From Mesostigma viride (taxonomy: Eukaryota; Streptophyta; Mesostigmatophyceae; Mesostigmatales; Mesostigmataceae), in NCBI GenBank assembly GCA_009746045.1, contig RPFO01000065.1, forward strand, positions 7,977,741 to 8,041,740: 64,000 bases of DNA, written 5' to 3'. A program made the position numbers and the translations under genes. Shown here in pieces: positions 52,253-61,700 of this stretch. The stretch's first letter is position 1, and each line of letters starts with the position of its first letter. Under the pieces are notes generated by a model, which was not told the DNA's origin, searched no databases, and saw nothing but the letters and a program-made list of their open reading frames with translations.

Positions 52253-52320
52253 CTAATTGGGGGTGGTCTCCTTCATCACTACTTGCCATCTATCCTTGCG
52301 CACCATCTGCCTCCATATTA
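52253..52320 (-). pseudogene. LINE ORF2 C-terminal end
   Basis: Reads WRQMVRKDRWQVVMKETTPN-stop; compare LWTAMQDKERWKKIVK at 41.4 kb. A second 3' end of the same LINE type. Confidence 0.5.
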
Positions 52321-52483
52321 CAGACAAACCAGGAGGCTGCCCGGGGGTGAGCCCGTCACGTCTAGTGTAGCACATTCTGATTAGTGTAGCACATGTCCAC
52401 ATGTCCGTAGGATAGTATACTCCGTGATTTCGATCCCCGGCGGGCGCCCATCCCCCCGGGCAAAGCGGGCTCGCTAAGTATCA

Positions 52484-53273
52484 ATGAGTGAGTGAGTGAG
52501 TGAGTGAGTGAGTGAGTGAGTGAGTGAGTGAGTGAGTGAGTGAGTGAGTGAGTGAGTGAGTGAGTGAGTGAGTGAGTGAGTGAGTGAGTGAGCGAGCGAG
52601 CGAGCGAGCGAGCGAGCGAGGGAGGGAGGGAGGGAGGGAGGGAGGGAGGGAGGGAGGGAGGGAGGGAGGGAGGGAGGGAGGGAGGGAGGGAGGGAGGGAG
52701 GGAGGGAGGGAGGGAGGGAGGGAGGGAGGGAGGGAGGGAGTGAGTGAGTGAGTGAGTGAGTGAGTGAGTGAGTGAGTGAGTGAGTGAGTGAGTGAGTGAG
52801 TGAGTGAGTGAGTGAGTGAGTGAGTGAGTGAGTGAGTGAGTGAAGTGAGTGAGTGAGTGAGTGAGTGAGTGAGTGAGTGAGTGAGTGAGTGAGTGAGTGA
52901 GTGAGTGAGTGAGTGAGTGAGTGAGTGAGTGAGTGAGTGAGTGAGTGAGTGAGTGAGTGAGTGAGTGAGTGAGTGAGTGAGTGAGTGAGTGAGTGAGTGA
53001 GTGAGTGAGTGAGTGAGTGAGTGAGTGAGTGAGTGAGTGAGTGAGTGAGTGAGTGAGTGAGTGAGTGAGTGAGTGAGTGAGTGAGTGAGTGAGTGAGTGA
53101 GTGAGTGAGTGAGTGAGTGAGTGAGTGAGTGAGTGAGTGAGTGAGTGAGTGAGTGAGTGAGTGAGTGAGTGAGTGAGTGAGTGAGTGAGTGAGTGAGTGA
53201 GTGAGTGAGTGAGTGAGTGAGTGAGTGAGTGAGTGAGTGCATGAGTGAGTGAGTGAGTGAGTGAGTGAGTGAG
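52484..53273. repeat. (TGAG)n / (GAGC)n / (GGGA)n tetranucleotide array, 790 bp
   Basis: TGAG units (52484-52590), GAGC (52591-52617), GGGA (52618-52739), then about 535 bp of TGAG with a one-base slip at 52842. Ser/His/Leu/Thr open frames here are artefacts. Confidence 0.97.
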
Positions 53274-53419
53274 GTATGAGGGAGGGAGGGCATGCATGAC
53301 TGTGTGCGTGCGTGCGTGGTTATATGGGTGGGTGGGTGGGTGGACGTCACGCAGTCCGGCGGGGAGGGGCGGAGCATTGACCTAGGTGATGATGTCCTTG
53401 GGGCAATGTTGTCTCAAAT

Positions 53420-53575
53420 TGCCATAATTTCAATGCACAAGGATACACATTTCCATCACCATTCATCTTCATCATCCTGAACGACTCGAAAACGCGGAAA
53501 AGATAACGGCAGGCTCGAGCTACCATGGTCCGGATTCTCCCGATTTCTGGCCTGCGCTGGTTGTCTCTTTGATAC
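53420..53575 (-). repeat. Fragment of CACTA-internal sequence
   Basis: Matches 39340-39495 (ACGACTCGAAAACGCGGA, GGCAGGCTCGAGCTACCATG, GATTTCTGGCCTGCGCTGG). Third occurrence of this sequence in the window; truncated where the TTAA element begins. Confidence 0.75.
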
Positions 53576-53600
53576 TCGGGCCATTGGAATAATGACTTAA

Positions 53601-55344
53601 CCCGTGTTTTTTTACAGCGCGATACATCGCGTTGTAGGGTTAGAACGCGATGTATCGCGTTGTAATCTGACACGTGGCAAACCTATTAAACATGCGATTT
53701 TTGGTCTGAAACTTTCAACATAGGTCAGAAACATCTCATAGAATTCAAGAAAAAATCCTGGTATTTTTGGTATTTTGTTTGTGACAGCTGCAAACAAATA
53801 TGTACCAATGAAATCAGGCATTTTCGCGGGACGAAGGTGAGGACGACGGCGATGGCGGCAGGTAGATCTCGCCAGTTTTCGCGCGAATTTCAGTGGCTGT
53901 TGGCCGGTGGCACGACCATGATGATGCGTTCAAAGGTTGATAATTAGGTTTCTACGAGTTTGTTGAGGTACCGGGGCAAAGGAAACGTAGTTTTTTCCAG
54001 TTTCTCACCCAACTTTCATGCGGAAACCCTGGAAACCGGCATACATATTATTACGTCAAGACTCGGGTCTGCTGCGGCACCATGCTTGGTATTTCCATGG
54101 TGTTTCGACTTCTTAACACATGTTTATTCATTCCGAACGCCCGGACTCTCGGCTAAACCGAGATTTGTGCAGACTTTTATTGGGTAGCTCCGGGCATGAT
54201 GGTGCCTGCAAATAGCGTAACGCGTGACCGTGGCTATTGCTACGGTATGTATTTTCCTGGAAATGGCCTCTGCCACCGGCTCAATAGTGCTTGCAGGCGT
54301 AAGTATATCGTGTTTCTACCTAGTTTCTGCCAGTTTTCCACTTATTTCTACCGACCTCTGCCCAGCCTCTCTAAGACCGCCATCCTACTCGACGTTGCTT
54401 GCATGTCAGCCATAGCAGGTTGCAGTTGTGCAGTATTTAGGTGCTGTATACGTCGTCAAGCCGTGCATATATCGTGAGGATTGGATGTTGATGGTTTATA
54501 CTGCGTTGATTGTGCAAGAAGATTGATCAGCTAGGTGCCCATAATCATGGTGTATAATCATGTGTTGTTAGCATCTTGCCACCATTTGCTAGCATGCATT
54601 CCAGCGTCATCTTTGCCTGCATGTAAGCTCATGGATCACTCAACCTATCCAAGCCTTGCATTACACTTGCCTCTTTCTTTCAGTATTGCAAGCGTTATGG
54701 AATGAAAATCCAGCACCTCCGTTCCCACGAGGCATGTGCTCAACACGTTGTGAGAGTGGATGATGCTTTGGCTATGGCTGCCTGATTCAGTCATATTAGG
54801 TCATCCAGTCATGATGTTTGATGCATGTTTGATGCTGTATAACTTATACAACACCTATTTTCAACGTTTTGACCCTCCAAGCTCACAATGGCCCCGTTTA
54901 TGGGGCACGTGTCGTTGCGTAATGTTGTGAAGGGCTCTCATGTTTCCCACTGCGTTGTACTGCGTTGTAATTGTGATGCTAATAAAAAATAGCTCCAGTG
55001 GCCCAATGGGCCTGAGTTTTGTTTCATAGAGCCTGCATATGTTGCCCATAGCTCGTGCAAGAAGCCAGATTTTTTTCATGAACCATTTGCCCATAAGCAC
55101 ATGACTTGTGACCTAGGGTCAAGAAATCGCGGTCATGGTCGGACCCCCCTGTATTCAAACCAGTGTATCTCTCTAATGAATAAGCATTTTGTAGGTCTGA
55201 GTAGCTCAAAAAATCCTTTGATTTATGGGCTTTCAGGAAAGTACATACATGACCATGAAAAAAAATTTTCCTTAGGTGCTATACGCGTTTTTCTAAAAAA
55301 AGCTTACAACGCGATATATCGCGTTCTAATTAAAAAAACACGGG
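53601..55344. mobile_element. piggyBac-type non-autonomous element, 1.74 kb, TTAA-flanked
   Basis: CCCGTGTTTTTTTA at the left and TAAAAAAACACGGG at the right, each bounded by TTAA (53597-53600, 55345-55348). TTAA duplication with CCC-starting repeats is the piggyBac signature. Subterminal palindromes AACGCGATGTATCGCGTT (53646-53663) and ACGCGATATATCGCGTT (55309-55325) occur near the ends. No transposase; the interior has exon-like pieces, for example after CTTTCAG near 54683 (YCKRYGMKIQHLRSHEAC), which may be captured host sequence. Confidence 0.8.
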
Positions 55345-55348
55345 TTAA

Positions 55349-55662
55349 GTGCTTGGTTTTGCATGCCATGCATCGCTGCTGCTTGTGTCACGCCATGAGA
55401 AGCGCCTGCATGATCTCAAAAAACACTTTTCTGCGAAACGCCTGTCATATATAATTCACAAATACAAAGACGGCGGGGCTTACATGAAGGCGCATCTTCA
55501 AGACTTGCTTTCCCTGGCCATGCCTGGGTGACTATAAAGAAGGGCGCTTCGTTACAGTTTGAACAAGTTCTAGCACTAAAGCAAAATCTGCCTAACAAAA
55601 ATGCCATGCTATCTGATAACGATGCAGGCAGTTTTCTACAGGGTACTGGCTATGTGATCGAA
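55349..55662. other. Spacer downstream of BAG6-like gene
   Basis: No coding feature recognised. It should contain the 3' UTR and polyadenylation region of the - strand gene that ends at 55663. Confidence 0.45.
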
Positions 55663-55794
55663 CTAGGAATGGGCACGCTTCCTTTTCCCTGGTGACCCGC
55701 TTGCATATGCATCACTAAATGGTGGTTGTTCCGGTGAGTTCAGCTGGAGCTCCACGTCCCGGTTGATGATGCGCGTCCAAGTCGCCCGTTCCTC
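55663..55794 (-). CDS. BAG6: BAG6 last exon: BAG-like domain end and NLS
   Basis: 44 codons including the stop (CTA on + strand at 55663-55665), starting after ACACAG. EERATWTRIINRDVELQLNS, then PEQPPFSDAYASGSPGKRKR and AHS-stop. In animals this segment binds GET4/UBL4A partners. It is the single most diagnostic part of the gene. Confidence 0.88.
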   Translation of the reverse strand, partial: EERATWTRIINRDVELQLNSPEQPPFSDAYASGSPGKRKRAHS

Positions 55795-58700
55795 CTGTGT
55801 GCGCGAGTACAAAGATGTGCAAGTACAAAACAGAGAAGCACATCATGGAGAGTAAGCATTAATTGAAGCATCCATTGACGTGAGCATAATGGGATGAGAG
55901 GTGGGGGTGAGCATAGCGAGCCCCTACTTCAAATGCTGCTAGCGGAGTTTTTTTTCAGGCAACAACCGCCCCACCCCCATCCAATACATGTCTTTGCTAC
56001 GCCAGCATGTCCATTGCCATAGCATACACGCGTGAAACATTACGATGCACCAACGCTGTCAGTCTCACACACATCTGTCCACCATCAGGACCAGAAAAGG
56101 GCGGCCGAAGCAGACCCCATGCGTGCTCCCATGTCGGCCCAAAGGTGTGACACATGGCAGAACCCAGGCTATGCTCAGCTCCTCTCCTATACCCTTGACC
56201 TAGGCCTAGTCTAAACCAACTTAGTCTATTCTAGACTATGCTGAAGCATTCTGGTCCCTTAGAGTTGACCCTAGTCAATTCTTAAGTCTATTCTCAACTG
56301 TTCTATTCTACCCTAATCTTGCCCGGCCTACTGTGGCAAACTTCCTGCCATGCATCCCAATCTGTTCTGCCGTACCTCGCTCAATACGGCGTATGCGTCA
56401 TCTTGAGTGGCAGCCCCATCTGCATCTGCAACCGTCCAACATTACAAAATTTTCACAATCCAAGTAGTATAGAAAGACACAAGGAGTAGCTCAGTTGACA
56501 AACCAATACACGCAGACGTAAAAAAAAAAAGCCAGCAGCAAATGGACGCAACATCCACCAGAGAAATGGGATGCTTAGCGCCACCACACAAAGTTCACAC
56601 TGAACCATAGCAAAATAACAGGCATCAGAGACCGCAAATGCGAATCTCTAAAGATGACAACCTTCACGGGGGGCCATCTAATCGGAAACAATGCCGTCTT
56701 GTAACAATATATTTCTCCGCATAGATGGTGTTCTCCGAACGGCCTCCATCTTATACAGGTTAAGGGTATTCCCCCTAACGTAAAAGGTATTCCCCCCAAA
56801 GGCCTAATGCCAATCAAGCACACCCAATCAAACACAGCACCCCCTTGATGAGAATGCCACGGCATGCCGCGTAATGCCAACGCCCGAGCAACGGGCAACC
56901 AGGTGAACTAAAAAAAAAAAGTCACAAAGCTGCAAGCTGGTAACATATACGATGCCAGCGCCATTGGAAACGTTGGTGATGACCACTACCACGACCAGCC
57001 GCCGCCGCCGCCGCCGCCGCCGCTGCCGCTGCCGCTGCCGCTGCCGCTGCCGCTGCCGCTGCCGCTGCCGCTGCCGCTGCCGCTGCCGCTGCCGCTGCCG
57101 CTGCCGCTGCCGCTGCCGCTGCCGCTGCCGCTGCCGCTGCCGCTGCCGCTGCCGCTGCCGCTGCTGCTCATGCTGCGAGTACGTCAATGCCCTAAATTCT
57201 AGATTCAAAGTAGCTCAAAATTCAATTCTAAATTTGTCAAGCGCGCGGGGCCAAGGAAGACGCTAGATATCCAAGGTTTGACACTACCGGCAAGAAACCG
57301 TGAAAGAGGGATGGGTAGGAAATTGTCGTGGGGAAGAGGTGACCATACCAATACAAGAGCGTGAGACAGCAGGAAGAGGTAGGAAATCGCCATCGGGAAG
57401 AGGTGACCATACCAATATACAAGAGCGTGAGCCAGCAAGATTAGGTAGGAAATCGCCATCGGGAAGAAGACAGCCACCCACCCTCTCTCAGCCGGGCAGC
57501 CTGCGCACTGCCATCTGGCGTGTCCCTGGCAGCCACCATGGCCCCATTGCCACCACTGCCGGGGCGCCGAGCCTCCCCCGCCCCTTGCTGCGGCGCCATG
57601 AGCTGACCTAACCCCCCCGCGCCACCGCCGCCGCCGCCACGTCCGCCCAGCATCTGACTCATCATCGGCATGATCTGGGGTAGCATCTGGGCCATCATGT
57701 CGCCCAGGTTGCCAGGGACCCCCCCTCCCGGCGCGCCCCCGCCGTCAGCACCCCGTGGCCGCTGGGCCCTGCCCCGGGTACGTCCGCCAGCACCCGCGTC
57801 ATCATCATCGGCATCGTCCCCATTATCGCTGTCTTCCCCCCCCGCCATGTTATTCGCCAGCTGGTCCGCAAGGCTGTTGATTGCGGGGTCATTCATCAGC
57901 TGGGACATGAGCGAGCCGAAGAAATCCGCGGGGGGACCACCCTGCACCCCCCCACCGGCCCCAGCCCCGCGCCCCGCGCCCTGCCCGGTAAGCTGGCCCA
58001 GTAAACCACCCAGCGCACCTGCCCCACCCGGAGCATTCCCGCCCCCACCCGTGGTTGCACCACCGACCCCCCCCAGCATGGACTGGAGCAGGCGCGAGGG
58101 GTCAAAGGGCACGGTGGCCGTGGTCCCTGGGGACGCCTGGGTGGACCTGGGCTGGGCCTGGCTGGCTTGTGATGCCGCTGGCGACCCGCCACTGCTGCTC
58201 TTCTCGGCTGGGCTGGCGGCAGGGGCCCCCGTGGGGGTGGCGGCGGACACGGCAGTGGCAGATGCCCGTGTGTGCCGCCGTGGGGGCAGCATGGGCAGCC
58301 CCCCCTGTGCTGCCGGCGCCTGCAGGGCAGACGAGAGGACAGGGCAGGGAAGATGAGAGAACGGTGGAGGTAAGTCTAGGATCCGCATCGGGGAGGATGT
58401 TTAGGCTCACGTGTGATGTGTGGCTTCACGCGCCTACGGGGGCAGGTGGCAGGAGGCAGGAACTGGACGCAGTGGGCAGGCTGCAAGTGGTGTGCACACC
58501 CGTGAGTCTGCTTGCGAAGTCCACACTGCATGGCAGTGGGCACAAACAGACCCAAGCAATGCTGACAGCGGCCATGACAAGCCAGATCAGGACCACCAGC
58601 AGTTGCTCGAGGGGGAACCGTCCATAGTGCATGATGAGTGAGGCGTAGTCACAATAGCAACGACCTCTGCTTCTCAGTACACAAAACCGCATTTCCACAA

Positions 58701-61700
58701 TTACCACAGCAAGAACGCCGTCATTTCACGGTCCCCCCTCTGCAGCATACGATAAATAAAAGGACCGGATCTAGCTTGCCCCAATGAACACTCCACTGCA
58801 CCTGCGTCTTCCAAATTAAGTCCCCAGCGCGCAGCAGAGCTATGCTCACCGTCGTGCGGGACGGTGTCGCTGTCGCCCGTGGCGCCGCCGGTGAGTTAGA
58901 CGCAGCGACTGGGGGGGCAGCGGTGGCCGGAGAGCCTGCTGCCCCAGCCTGTTTCTCAACCTCTGCCTGCTTGTCCGCCCCTGGTTCCTTTTGCCGCTGT
59001 TGTTGCGGCTGCTGTTGTCGGTCTTGTGGTTGCTGCCGCTGTTGCTCATGCTGCTGTCGTTGCTGCTGCTGTTGTTGTTCATGCTGCTGCAGCAACCACG
59101 CCTGCTGCGGGGGGACCGTCCCTTCCCTCCCAGTTGCCGCCGTGCCGGCCACAGATGGTGCGGTCACCGTCGTTGTCGTCGTGGCAGGTGCTGCTGTAGG
59201 CCCCACCGTTGTCGTCACAGGTGGCGGGGCCGTTACCCCCGCTGGCCGGGGCGCCAGCATCGGTGCCATTGTGTCGAGGATGCTTTGTGCCAGCGCTTGC
59301 TGCCGGGGGGGGAGCGAGGGCTGATGGGAGGGCATGCCGGCCCCGGTCCCTGGTGCCGTGGGGGCCCCTGGCGCACCGGCGCGGGCGGCTCCGCTAGCTG
59401 TTGAGGGAGGGGTTGGGCCGGTCGTGGTCACATTGACGGATGTCGGCATGGCGCCGTTGAAGTGGAGACGGATGTTGCCACGGTTGACGGCTGGGGGGAG
59501 CAGGGGAGAGGGGGGCATGTACCCGGGGGGAAGCAGGAGAGGGGGAGAGGGGGAGAGGGGGAGAGGGGGAGAGGGGGAGAGGGGGAGAGGGGAGAGGGGG
59601 AGAGGGGGAGAGGGATGGACAACAGATTTCCACAGGTGCGCACGCGCACACACATCACATAGAATCGATTAAGGATCAGATAGCTACAAGAGTTCATGAG
59701 ATCAACGTATCAAAATTCTAGGTAAGTTCCCCTCATTTGATGAACGGAACCCCGAACACCTGGTGGTGACAGAACATCGCACTGTGCAGTCGCACACACA
59801 CGCACACAGCAAAAAAAAGACAAAACAAAAGGAAAATGGAGACAGCAACACGACTACGCAAAAACACACATAAACACACAGCCCAATTCTCTTACACAAC
59901 AGCGCAACCTACGCAGACACACACATGCTCTCCTCAAAGACTTGCCCAACGCTCAGCCCCTGAGAACGTGCTCGGCCCCTGAAAAGATGTCATCAGGAAA
60001 CAAATGGCACGCATCTTCAAGCTGAAAACAATTCCATACCACATACCACACAAAAAACAATGAACCTGTACCTTGACCCCCCGTGCCAGTCGCGCCAGCC
60101 GGCCCCGTGCCCGGCTGAGCCCCCGTTCCCGTCCCAGCAGCCGCCGCACTTCCAGCGGCTGCCCCCGCGTTTCCCCCCGCGGCCGGCGACGGCCCAAACG
60201 TGAAAGAGAACGACGACGCGCCGCCAGGTGTCCGCGTCGTCCCGGACGCTGTCGTCGCGCCAGCTGTCCCTGAGCCCGTTGCTGAGGGGGACGAGGATGC
60301 CGCGTTGGCGGCGGCCGCAGCGGCCGCAGCCGCCGCCGCAGCACCCGCGGCCATTCCCGGGCCCAGCATGGCCTGCGATATACTGTTGAACACATTCAGG
60401 AGCGGCTGGACGTTGATGGGGGCGTGAGGGGGAGGGGCCGAGCCTGGGGCGGTTGCCCCACCACCCCCAGGCGTCGGCTGTCCTCCGGCTGCAGATGCGG
60501 GCATCCCTGCTGCCCCACCCGCCGCCCGTGTGCTATCCGCCGCAACGCCGGCGGCCGCCGCTCCCCCCGCGCCGCCCTCAGCCCCCGCAGTAGCGCCTGC
60601 CGCCCCGGGCGCAGGCGGCCAGAACCCTGCCAGGGGGATGCTCATGCTCCCCAGGTGGAACGCGGCCGTGCCGCCCACGGGCAGGCCGCCGGGGCCCAGC
60701 CCGGGCCCCTGCAGGTTCCCCATGCTGTCAAACGAGTAGACTTGGAAGGGGGGGACCTGCTGGGTGGCGCCGGGGGGAGCTGCCCCGGTCGCTCCGGGGG
60801 GCCCGCTGGGTGTGGTTGTGCTGCTGCCATCCGCAGAGGTTGCAGCAGACCCCGGTGCCTGAGTGCCCGGCGCTCGGCTCGACGGTTGACGGCCGGCAGC
60901 AGGGGAGGCGCCGGCAGCGGACCCTCTTGTGCTGGCACCTCCCGTGGCTCCTGGGACCGCCGGTGCCGCTGCGCCACCGTTGGGCGCTGCGGCAGGAGGT
61001 GGCTGCGGAAAAAGGGGCATCATGCCAAAGGGTATCCCTGCCATGCCCCCGGCCAGGGGGGTGGTCGTGTGCACGTGGATGGAGATGTTGTTGGTGCCCA
61101 CAAAGGGGCCTTGGTGCTGCGGGGTGTGGCCAGGGTGGGCAGGGCGAGGGGGGAGACACACACGAGAGAACGCGGGAAGAGCGGCGCTGGCAAATCGCGT
61201 TATTGGTAAGAACGTGCTGTTGGCGTGAAGTTTGGCATGTGGCAGGATCGCGGGAAACTGTTGCGCATTTGCAGCCAGGCCCACGCCTGCATCATCTTTA
61301 TTTGGAACGACAGAGATGGGATAGAGAAACACAAAGAAGACTCTTAGACACCCGGAACTTCCAAACAGCTCAAGTACCTTAAATACCCAAACTTCCAAAC
61401 AGCAAAAGTACCCCGAATACCCGGAACTTCAGGACAGCACAAGTGCCTTAAACACCCGGAACTTCCTGCCTTCCCCACGAGCCCGCTCTGCGCATGCAGG
61501 TACCTGAGGCTCCGCAAGAGCGCAGGCCCTCGCCGGAGCTACCATGAGGATGCCGACGCAACATGTCCACGATGTAAGAAGTTTCTTATACATAATTTAT
61601 CACACGCCAGTCTAAAGTTTGGACACGGACATATTGCCATTAGGGCGGCAGGGGCTGCTCCTGCCACCAGCACATGAGGCTAGAGCTCGCGCCAGTGGTC

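Noticed and set aside
52362-53377. ~300-aa Ser-Leu-Thr-His proteins
   Set aside because: Translations of TGAG/GGGA tetranucleotides.
56828-57208. Gln-Arg repeat protein
   Set aside because: Translation of the GCCGCT array in a BAG6 intron; it does not fit the exon phases.
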